From Hybos culiciformis (lineage: Eukaryota; Arthropoda; Insecta; Diptera; Hybotidae), in the NCBI GenBank assembly GCA_964007475.1, contig OZ023273.1:27701557-27765556 (forward strand): a DNA stretch of 64,000 nt. Direction: 5' to 3'. A program made the position numbers and the translations under genes. Positions 55,691-64,000 of this stretch are shown here, piece after piece. The notes under the pieces are model-generated. The model saw only the letters and a program-made list of their open reading frames with translations. It had not been told where the DNA came from and ran no database searches. Position 1 is the stretch's first letter. Each line of letters starts with the position of its first letter.

Positions 55691-56165
55691 CACAGCTAAT
55701 TTACCTATTTGAAAAATGGTACCGTAAAAACCGATTTTCTATGTTATTATTCTATTTATATTTAAGCAAATTTAGAGATAACCAAAGGTATTAATTTTAC
55801 CTATTTTTCGAAAAAAGAATTTTTTAAAAACATTTTCAAATAATTAAGAAAATTGAATTTATTTTTTTTGCTATCTGAAAAATTTCATTACTTCATAAAA
55901 TAATTTTTTTGTTTCTTTTTAATTGCGTTTCAATTCAATCTGAATTTTTTTTTCAGATAAATTTTGCTGTCAAAAATTTTCAAATGATTAAAAATTAAAA
56001 ATAAATTTAATTTAAAAAAAAAAGTTATAATTTTTAAATTAAAAAAATTAAATTTAAATTTTCAAAATAAAATAAAGGATAAACCCATGCAGTTGATTTT
56101 TTGCTTTCAGGTAAGATTAGCTGTGAACAGGTTTTCGGAACATTCCTCCAAAAATTACTTTATGG
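55691..56165. repeat. Dispersed repeat copy 2, with inverted ends
   Basis: CACAGCTAATTTACCT at 55691 is inverted at 56109-56125 (complement CACAGCTAATCTTACCT). Just inside the left end is ACCGTAAAAACCGATTTTCT, and beyond the right end ACAGGTTTTCGGAACATTCC. Both of these are contiguous in copy 1 at 26023. The ~380 bp between them is absent from copy 1 and has no ORF. Confidence 0.5.
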
Positions 56166-57374
56166 TGGCAGCTAAAAACTTAAAATTTTACTTTTAGTAT
56201 AAGTTTGTTCGTAAAAGTACTATGTATATACTGTTATTAAACTGAAAGAATTTATTACAGCTATAAAAAAGTTAAAGTTCCATTTTATTGCAGATAATAT
56301 CTTAAAGATTAATCTGCTTTAAGTCTAACATTAATAAGTATAGTGAATTTTCAAAAATTTAATGCAGATAAACAATATTTTTTACTACGGTATTATATCA
56401 TTCCAATAATTTTATAATATAGTTAATTCACAGTTTAATAAAGTATATTTCTATCTACATAATACATACTTTCAATAGATTTTTTTTTGTAGCAATCTAT
56501 ATAACTTATTTGCTTTTAAATAAATTGAGCTCGAAAAAAAAATCCAAAGGGTGCATTAAACTAAAAATATAATTCGAATATGTATAACTCAAATTTGTTA
56601 ATAATATTTTTTTATACAATTTAAAAGTTATATCCATAGTTAGTTATATTATGTATATGTACATCCAAAATAAAACTAAAAATTAAATGATTTTACGGCT
56701 GCACTATTTTGTATTCAGAACAGGAATTGAAAATATATTTGTGTAGCAATGCGGCTTCAATTCTCTTATGAAAATAGGAGCAAAAAAGAAAATTTTTCAA
56801 ATGTATAGAAAAATGTGAATAAAGAACTTTATTTAAATATCTTAAAATGTTTTTTTTTGATGTTTTGCATTTAATATCTTTCCTTAAAAAAAAAAATTTA
56901 ACACTAACTAACTAAAATGTTTTGTTAGTATATTTATTTTGTATTCGATGGTTTATTCTGTAAAATGTAAATTTCTTTTCTCTTTTTAATTAAAAAAAAA
57001 AACTAGAATCTTTTTAATTATTTCACTAGAAAAGTGATTGTATTCATTAAAATTAGGATAAGAAAAAAAGATTCTTTACTTGTCTTGAACTCTGTTTCAA
57101 ATTGTTTGCTCATAAACCATGGAAGATTATCCTTATAAAAACTGTAATTTTATTAAATTTTTTTATAGTTTTTATGAATATTGGACAATTATAATGTCAT
57201 TCACTATTATAATTATGAGTAGTAGATATTTAAAAATAGAGTTAATTATTTATTATATTTTTCCTTGAATAACAGTTCTTTATTAAGAAAAAGTTATAGA
57301 TACAGATACAACAGATACAACTTATAAGATAATATATACAATATTTTCTTAGATTTAAATGTTTAAATAAATTA

Positions 57375-57633
57375 CGTCCCTCATCTCACGAAGTGCCGTA
57401 ACCCGAATTTGGAGGATTTTCTGATTTCAAGCTTTTTTATAGTCATATTATATGCCCTCTTTAAATTCTGTCGTGACGGATTTTCAAAATTCTTTTTTAT
57501 ACAGTAAAAAAATGTAACAATAGAAATGGCGTAACTATAAATTTAAAGGAAATTTAAGGTAAATAAAAACTAAAATCATCTTTCCTGAAAAAAAGTGAAA
57601 AATCACTTACGACAATTCGTAAGATGAGGAACG
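57375..57633. repeat. Candidate 259-bp MITE
   Basis: Inverted ends of 27 bp match at 23 positions: left CGTCCCTCATCTCACGAAGT and right (complement) CGTTCCTCATCTTACGAATT, both continuing to CGTAA. Flanks TTA and ATA may reflect a 3-bp target site, but this is weak. Non-coding. Confidence 0.5.
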
Positions 57634-58152
57634 ATATGAAGATTCTTGTTATTTTATTTCTTTATCGGTAAGTTTTCTTATTTTTTTTATATTTTGTTTT
57701 ATAAATACATATCTCTTATTATTTTTTTATTTTAATCATTAATTTATATCAGAAGTTTGATCAAATTGTATTAAAACAAGTAAATTTGTTATTATTGATT
57801 GAAAAAATAATAAAACAGTTCTTGAACTTAATTCAAATAATCCACAAATGAAAATTTTGAAATCTGAATAAATAAGTTGTTTTGTTAGAATGTCAACCTG
57901 AAAAAAAGTTCAATAAATACACTGAAAGTACATTATTCTTGTTTCAGTCAGTTTAAGGCAGGAGAATATATCTGAATGGATTAGAAATATTTACAAGATC
58001 TTTGGATTTTAATATCCTCTCTAAGAGGGTTGTTAAGTGTTCATAACAAAAAAACTGAACATAAATTTTTTTTTCTAATAATCAAAAATTTTTGTAATAT
58101 CTAATACCGTATTACAAAAAAAAATACTAATTGCATTAATTTGTTTTAACAC

Positions 58153-58611
58153 ATGACAACATTTTTTGACATGTTATTGAATTTCTGTTTATTTTTAGCT
58201 CAGGAAATGAAAAGAAGTTATGTTTTTTTCCAGGTATACTATCAAGCAATTAACAGCCATCGCTGGAAATTTAAAAACATTTTTCTGTTTTCTATTTTTG
58301 CAATTTTTGTTTGTCTTATTTTACAGAAAATAAATAGCCGTGAAAAATTCGACGAAGATTGTATAGAAAAAAAAACTTCTAGCAGAATTTTATTTCTGGG
58401 TAGAAACTGCAATTTATCAGAAAAATTAAAACATTTTTATAATTATATGGAATTAAAATTGTTTTTAAAATTAAAGAAATTCAAATTAGACGTCCCCAGT
58501 CCTGAACGTTTGATTTTTTTAATTATCTTTTTACTTTACTTTACAATCTCTGAATTTAATATTTTTATCAAAAGTTTGGGAAAAATAATACAGTCGAGAT
58601 ATTATTTTTAG
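58153..58611 (+). other. Hypothetical 152-codon ORF, unrecognised
   Basis: An ORF with two hydrophobic stretches, about residues 44-58 (NIFLFSIFAIFVCLI) and 117-135 (RLIFLIIFLLYFTISEF), that could be membrane segments. It abuts the sequence gap. I do not recognise a family. In DNA this AT-rich, hydrophobic Phe/Leu/Ile-rich ORFs arise by chance, so a real gene is doubtful; a partial chemoreceptor-like exon is imaginable but unsupported. Confidence 0.15.
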
Positions 58612-58663
58612 TACTTACAGTTTCATTAAGCCTTTTATCAGTAACGCTAGATTGTTTTAAAAG

Positions 58664-58863
58664 NNNNNNNNNNNNNNNNNNNNNNNNNNNNNNNNNNNNN
58701 NNNNNNNNNNNNNNNNNNNNNNNNNNNNNNNNNNNNNNNNNNNNNNNNNNNNNNNNNNNNNNNNNNNNNNNNNNNNNNNNNNNNNNNNNNNNNNNNNNNN
58801 NNNNNNNNNNNNNNNNNNNNNNNNNNNNNNNNNNNNNNNNNNNNNNNNNNNNNNNNNNNNNNN
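58664..58863. other. Assembly gap (200 N)
   Basis: Exactly 200 N. The left end of the composite transposon beginning at 58865 may be hidden here. Confidence 0.99.
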
Positions 58864-59104
58864 ATGCACCACTTATTGTTAGTATAAGGAATTTTCAGTG
58901 TTCTAATTTTTTTTAAAATCAAACTGTTAATGTTGCATAAAACGTTATTTGATAAAAATAAAGGTTTTTTAATATTAAATAAATTGTCATTTTCCGATTC
59001 GCATTATCATTGGAAAAATTTGTGAAAACTCTTCATTTTCTCAATTTATCCATTTTTCACCACTTATTGTTAGTATGTTTCTCTTATTGTTAATAAAGGT
59101 ACCT

Positions 59105-59877
59105 AGGGTTTCTAATCCGGATATCCGGATATCGAACTATCCGGATTATTCGACACATTTTAACTATTCGATTATCCGGATATTTTTTTGCAATTATTCG
59201 GATATTATAATACCCTTTATTTTGTAAATAAGCTTACTTTTTTAAATAAAAAAGAATACATTTTTTTAAAGAACATTCAAATTTGTTCACATAGTAACCT
59301 TTGAGGCAATCATAGAAGAAACTACTATTGAAAGTGAAGATAATGGAAGTCTAAATAGTGCAGTTTGTAACAAATCGTCACTACAGAAACAACTTGACGA
59401 TGCGATTTCTTCAATTACCCATGTTGAGAAGCAAAATGAAGAAAGTACAACATTGCTGAAAAAACATTGCTAAAAGACAGACAATTTAAATATTATATAT
59501 CGCACATTATTAACAATAAAACCTACATCTAGTGCAACGGAGCACGTGTTTTCTCACCAAAAATTAGAACTCGACTCATTTTCGTCACTTTAAACGCAAA
59601 ATTTTATGCATTTTTAAAAATGAAACAATAATTTAATTTATTACTTTATTTCATTTAATAATTTCATTTATTCATTAATTAATTTTATTAATAATTCTAC
59701 TTTTATTACTATTCTATTATTTGTTACTATTTTTGTTATTTTGAATTAAATACCACAAATTAAAAGATATTTCTTATTATTTATTTTAATTATCTGGATA
59801 TCCGTATTATCCGGATAATTTATTTTTTATGTATTCGATATCCGAATAATCAAATAGGTCGGATATTTAGAAACCCT
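59105..59877 (+). mobile_element. hAT element with frameshifted transposase remnant
   Basis: The ends are AGGGTTTCTAA (left) and its complement TTAGAAACCCT (right), followed inside by ATCCGGATAT-type words repeated near both ends. The flanks AGGTACCT (59097-59104) and AGGTACCA (59878-59885) are 7 of 8 identical, and the AGGTACCT site has the nnnTAnnn form. Because GGTACC is itself palindromic, the exact ends are uncertain by 1-3 bp. The element landed inside a CCACTTATTGTTA-associated repeat (GGTACCACTTATTGTTA after removal), so it is younger than the surrounding transposon. Confidence 0.7.
59303..59620 (+). pseudogene. Decayed hAT transposase C-terminus
   Basis: One frame reads EAIIEETTIESED, then LQKQLDDAISSITHVEKQNE, a stop, and in shifted frames LLTIKPTSSATEHVFS and KIRTRL, LNAKFYAFLK. 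This matches the order of the hAT C-terminal dimerisation region (LLTIxPTSxxSERVFS, KIRSRL, LNALxFLK). At least two frameshifts or stops make it non-functional. Confidence 0.65.
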
Positions 59878-59961
59878 AGGTACCACTTATTGTTACAAAT
59901 TTTTTTATAACAAAAATCATTAAATTTCCAAATACAATAGTTTTGTTTAACTTAAATAAGC

Positions 59962-59986
59962 TTTTTTTTTTTTTTTTTTTTTTTTT
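59962..59986. repeat. T25 homopolymer
   Basis: An uninterrupted run of about 25 T. It could be the A-tail of a minus-strand retroposed sequence, but no body is recognised. Confidence 0.9.
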
Positions 59987-60579
59987 AATGAAATTAATTG
60001 TTGAGGACACAATTCTTATTAACTTGGAAAGTAATTTGTCTGTATATTTCTTTACTATTTTCGACACTCTCGTAGGCCCACTTTTCGTCATCACAGCGAG
60101 CTGAAATTTGGCATCATTTGAAAATTCGGTACAAATTTGATAAATCCGTTTTAGAAAAAATGCAAAGTTTTCTGATTTTTCCGAAAAAATTTTTCGGAAT
60201 TTTCCTACTTTTCCGGAAAATTTTCCGGTATAAAAGTTTTCTAAAATATGCAGGATCAAGTTCCCTATCAACTGGCATCATTTCTTTCTCTCCGACAATG
60301 GTGAAAACTTGCCAGAAAAAATCGAAGAAAATTCATGTAAAACGCTTTTCCGGAGTTTTTCCGACCAAGGAAGCGTTTGAGGGTTTTGCAACCTGAGACA
60401 AAGTTGTAGAGCGAAATGAGTTGCATAAAGTTGCTTTTGCAGAAAACTCCATGGAAAACCCGAAAAAGCGGAAAAATCATCGGAAAAATTTTCATCGATA
60501 TGATTAGTCATAAAATTGTTTTCAAACATCCATGCAGCACATAATAACAATTTAGTTAACGTGAAAAAGCAGAAAATAA

Positions 60580-60843
60580 AAATAAGTTAAAAACGAGTTT
60601 TCGAAAAAACTGAGGCCAGGCCGCATGAAAAAGTAGAAAATAACTTTTTCTTCACACACAGAGGTGGACTCAGATTTTTTGATTGGGACATTTCTCTTGA
60701 ATATTCTTTCTCTTCATGAATCAAATCACTTACGTCCCAATCAAAAAATCTGAGTCCACCTCTATGTGTAAAGAAAAAGTTATTTTCTACTATTTCATGC
60801 GGCCTGGCCTCAGTTTTTTGGAAAACTCGTTTTTAACTTATTT
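60580..60843. mobile_element. Foldback element C (~110-bp arms)
   Basis: Arms at 60580-60689 and about 60734-60843 are inverted copies with about four mismatches. They include AAATAAGTTAAAAACGAG, CTGAGGCCAGGCCGCATGAA and AGAGGTGGACTCAGA, with a ~44-bp AT-rich loop. It is a non-coding foldback or MITE nested in the composite transposon. The sequence just outside (GAAAAAGCAGAAAATAA) resembles an internal stretch of the arm, so the outer limit may be slightly wider. Confidence 0.8.
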
Positions 60844-61101
60844 TTTTTTTTAAATTTAAATGAAATAAATCAAAAATGATTTTATTCAGTCTTAAATAAA
60901 GAAAGAAAACTTAAGCTAATGAAAAGTCAAAATTTATTTAAATAGTGATTGTAATTCAGTATCATTACGTCAGCTGCTTTTATTTTAATAAATAAAAATA
61001 ATTCAAATTTGATAGTCAGTTCCAGTTGCATTAAAACCTTCGAAATTTGATAATAAATCGGCCTCAATAACTTAAAGTTTTTTCTATCTATTTTCTTAGT
61101 T

Positions 61102-61500
61102 TTAATAATTTTTCGCTTTTTGTCGGTTCTGGTTTTTTCCATGTTTGTTGTTTTTGTCTTTTTTCACTTGCTTTTCTTGCTTTTCTGCATTATTTCTTAA
61201 AATCGAATAAAATCCTCCGTGACCTACAAATTCTTTTGGACACTTTCCTTTTAATATATATATGAAATGGTGGTGTAAAGTACATGCAATTTTTACTAGC
61301 TTATTGTTATATTTGGACAAACCGTTTTTTACTGCCTCTATTGCTTTCTCTAACGATAATTTATCGTATTGACACCGTTTAATTTTTCTTTTGATGGTTG
61401 TTTTCGTCGTATCGACGCCATTTTCCCAGAAAAAACATTTAAAAAAATTAAAAACTTTCACTAACAATAAGTGGTAATTTAAGCAAAAAATTGTTCCCAC
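61102..61500 (-). pseudogene. psq-type helix-turn-helix fragment of a transposase
   Basis: A 132-codon ORF whose middle, KRCQYDKLSLEKAIEAVKNG followed by LSKYNNK and LKGKCPKEF, resembles the psq HTH domain (pattern Y-x-x-x-x-L-x-x-A-l-x-A-V-x-x-G). That domain is found in pogo/Tigger/Jerky-like transposases and in BTB transcription factors. The second half of the HTH is poorly conserved, and no DDE catalytic domain follows; the C-terminus is Lys/Asn-rich. Flanking transposon-like repeats favour a transposase remnant over a host gene. The ATG at 61500 lies within an upstream repeat motif and may not be the original start. Confidence 0.45.
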
Positions 61501-61863
61501 TTATTGTTACAATCAGTAATACGAGGGAGAACAAAGTTTTCGTTAATTAACAGATGTGCCACTTACGTTCTAAATGCTAAAACTCAAAATTCGAATAAAT
61601 AGTAAGATTTTATTTGCTAATTAGAAAATGTTGTTGCCTTGTCAAAATTGTTAACGAAAATGAAAATCGCAAAACTCATTTTAAAAAAAAAATTTTTTTT
61701 CGTTACAAACTTATTATTGGTGATTCACTATACATTAAAAATTAACTGCCGATTATGTACTTAATTTGCATAGCCCAAACGTTAAAGTTTGTGAAAAGAA
61801 ACTCTTAAAAAAAACCTTTTTTTAAAAAACTAACAATAAGTGGTGCACTAACAATAGTGGTAC

Positions 61864-62368
61864 ATCGACCCAATAAATCATTGGGTTACACAACACCTTT
61901 CATTTGTTTCTAGATAAGTTTTTAATTCAATCGAAAAAAAATTGTGAATAAAAATAAAGTTTCATCTTTTCTCTTGTTTTCCTGTATTGGAATATTTTGA
62001 TCAATAAAATGAAAGAGTAAAATTTTCTTTAAATAGAGTGATAGCCGTAAATTTTATTTATCATGAAAAATATTGCGATTTATCAATTATAAACCAATCT
62101 AATAATTTATAAATTAACATTTTGACTATATTCAATATAATAACAATTTTCATTAGATGATGTAATTGTTGCATGTACAATATCAATATACATTATACAT
62201 ATACATTAAATATGCAAAAGTTACACTATTGCAGTACCTGTATTGTAGATAATTTTTAAATTCAATTATTTTTGAAAAAAATTCAAAATGTCTAAAATTT
62301 TTGAGTATGTATTTCAATATTAATACCGAATGCCGTCAACACAATAAGTAAGTCAATAATGGCTACAT
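61864..62368. other. Short AT-rich intergenic stretch
   Basis: Separates the composite transposon from hairpin array 3. No ORF or repeat recognised. Confidence 0.6.
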
Positions 62369-63617
62369 GACATAACCGCGAATGTCATAACCGCGAAACT
62401 TTTTTGTCATAACCGCGAAATAAAAAATAAAAAAGTCATAACCGCGAAAAATATCTTATATTTTTTTTTTGTCATAACCGCGAAAAAATATGGCAAAAAA
62501 TTGAAAAAATTTCGTTTCGCGGTTATAACAAAAATTATTGTTATAACCGCGAAACACAAAATTTGGATTTTTATCATTTCGTGGTTATAACAAAAATTTT
62601 TGTTATAACCGCGAAAAGACAAAAATCGAATTTTTGTGTTTCGCGGTTATAACAAAAATTTTTGTTATAACCGCGAAATACAAAAAATCGATTTTTATCA
62701 TTTCGCGGTTATAACAAACATTTTTGTTATAACCGCGAAACACAAAAATTCATTTTTTTTCATTTCGCGGTTATAACAAAAATTTTTGTTATAACCGCGA
62801 AACACAAAAACTCGATCATTTTGAAAAATGAAATAAGACCTCGATAAAAAAATGTTGAGTGGTAAGCCCACGGGAGGGGAGGGGGCAGCAGGGCGGCGGG
62901 CGGGCGGGCGGGCGGTTGGTCAGTGGGATTTGCGGCTAGCGCAATTTTCAAAATGATCGAATTTTTCTGTTTCATGATTATAACAAAAATTTTTGTTATA
63001 ACCGCGAAAATTAGATTTTTGCGTTTCGCGCTTATAACAAAAATTTTTGTTATAACCGCGAAATGAAAAAAATCTAATTTTTGTGTTTCGTGGTTATAAA
63101 AAAAATTTTTGTTATAACCGTGAAATGACAAAAATCGAATTTTTGTGTTTGTTATAACAGCGAAAATTGAATTTTTGCGTTTCGCGCTTATAACAAAAAT
63201 GTTTGTTATAACCGCGAAATGAAAAAAATCGAATTTTTGTGTTTCGCGGTTACACAAAAATTTTTGTTATAACCGCGAAATGATAAAAATCGAATTTTTG
63301 TGTTTCGCGGTTATAACAAAAATTTTTGTTATAACCGCGAAATGACAAAAATCGAATTTTTGTGTTTCGTGGTTATAACAAAAATTTTTGTTATAACCGC
63401 GAAACACAAAAATTCGATTTTTATCATTTCGCGGTTATAACAAACATTTTTGTTATAACCGCGAAAAACTTAACATTTTTTTTGTCATAACTGCGAATTC
63501 GCGGTTATGACAAAAATAAAATTAGTTTCGCGGTTATAACAAAAATTTTTGTTATAACCGCGAAACTCATATAAATTCTAGTTTCGCGGTTATGACAAAA
63601 AAATTTAGCGGTTATAT
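62369..63617. repeat. Tandem array of ~40-bp palindromic hairpin units (array 3)
   Basis: About fifteen copies of a near-perfect palindrome with arms TTTCGCGGTTATAACAAAAA and its complement recur every ~62 bp. Spacers are themselves close to palindromic (CAAAAATCGAATTTTTG). The outer units at both ends are a variant with GTCATAACCGCG. Units are split into two blocks by a foreign GC-rich core at 62805-62965. The long minus-strand ORF through the array is an artefact of repeat periodicity. No transposase is present. Confidence 0.9.
62817..62936. repeat. GC-rich core of array 3, related to the 50-kb palindrome
   Basis: Begins with CATTTTGAAAAATGAAATAA, then GACC (62817-62840), which matches a half-hairpin of the 50-kb foldback at 50587-50610 with one difference. 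After ~45 bp comes GGGGGCAGCAGGGCGGCGGG, extra GGGC copies, and GGTCAGTGGGATTTGCGGC, identical to 50 kb except for 8 bp more of the GGGC repeat. Here it is a single, non-palindromic copy. Confidence 0.85.
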
Positions 63618-64000
63618 ATATAATATAATACAAATATAATTCTCACACATTTGTCAATAAGTAGATAACTCCATTTTTGGCCAAATTTACTTTTTTTATG
63701 AAAATTACTGTATTATGTATTGTATTTTATCATGTATTTAGTATAATAAGTAGATGAACATTTTCTGAGAATTTTTTTTTTTTTTATATTAATAAGTAAA
63801 TTCTTTAAATTATGTAGTCTATGAATATGAATTAACTTCTTTGTATATTAAAATGGAATCAGTCATAAGAATTTTGTTGTTTAAAAACGAATTTTATATG
63901 ACGGTTTGAAGGAACGCTCCACCTCCCTTATAGTTGAACTGATTTTAATAATAATAAGTTAATATTTTTAAGCTCCTGGGAATCATAAAAAAATTAAAGT
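63618..64000. other. AT-rich flank at window end
   Basis: No gene, ORF or repeat recognised. Confidence 0.6.

Larger units (their letters stand above)
51833..58152. other. Gene-poor AT-rich DNA
   Basis: No convincing gene. It holds a trinucleotide microsatellite (52521), two short tandem duplications (55053 and about 55512), and three inverted-repeat-bounded candidates (54563, 55691, 57375), listed separately. Everything else is AT-rich and featureless. Confidence 0.55.
58865..61863 (-). mobile_element. Composite DNA transposon with repeated CCACTTATTGTTA subterminal motif
   Basis: TGCACCACTTATTGTTAGT at 58865-58883 is matched perfectly in inverted orientation at 61829-61847. The core CCACTTATTGTTA recurs at about 59060 and 59883 (plus), 61462-61474 (minus) and 61497 (plus), with a shortened minus copy at about 61846-61860 next to TACATCGACCC. 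These look like terminal and subterminal transposase-binding repeats. Between them lie a psq-type HTH ORF fragment (minus), a hAT insertion (59105-59877) and a foldback insertion (60580-60843), so the element is old and nested. The left end may lie in the N gap. The superfamily is undetermined; psq domains occur in pogo-like transposases. Confidence 0.55.

Noticed and set aside
60118..60550. Overlapping ORFs rich in Phe/Lys/Ser near the GGAAAATTTTCC-type words
   Set aside because: They are frames through short self-complementary repeats; no consistent protein signature on either strand.
62760..63257. 165-codon minus-strand ORF across array 3
   Set aside because: The peptide repeats FHFAVITKIFVI because the hairpin period keeps the frame open; it shows no protein-like feature.

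Overview
This looks like about 64 kb of nuclear DNA from an insect, most likely a dipteran. It is very AT-rich, with long AT introns, GT-AG splice sites and polyadenylation-type signals. The kinase gene keeps the sequence features I know from fly Lk6. I cannot name a species. A run of N (58664-58863) marks an assembly gap.

Three conserved genes can be reconstructed exon by exon, and all splice phases agree. (1) The minus strand, 4322-7311, carries a Hhex-type homeobox repressor of 257 aa in four exons. (2) The plus strand, 12797-19675, carries Dmrt93B, a DM-domain plus DMA-domain transcription factor of 293 aa in four exons. (3) The plus strand, 24971-41989, carries Lk6/Mnk, the MAPK-activated eIF4E kinase, 719 aa in six exons with an 11.5-kb first intron; a phase-compatible alternative first exon sits at 22411. 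The first two genes are developmental regulators and the third is a translational-control kinase. I see no operon-like or shared regulatory logic between them.

The rest, especially 42-64 kb, is gene-poor and full of small DNA transposons. Insertions supported by target-site duplications (TSDs) include hAT-type elements at 12165-12375, 17838-18268, 47931-48764 (with a transposase C-terminal remnant) and 59105-59877 (with a frameshifted transposase remnant), a 165-bp MITE at 25132-25296, and a Mutator-like foldback at 50366-51139 with a perfect 9-bp TSD. A degenerate psq-type helix-turn-helix ORF lies in a composite element at about 58.9-61.9 kb.

The most unusual content is palindromic DNA. 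Two tandem arrays of 38-40-bp perfect or near-perfect hairpins (1-924 and 62369-63617) and the 50.4-51.1 kb foldback share one architecture: hairpin units on both sides of a distinct core. The 50-kb and 62-kb elements also share a very GC-rich core, part of which recurs at 25502. In the 50-kb element that core forms a spacer-free, perfect 160-bp palindrome. A pair of foldbacks (49900-50208 and 51515-51832) flanks it, and a further foldback is at 60580-60843.
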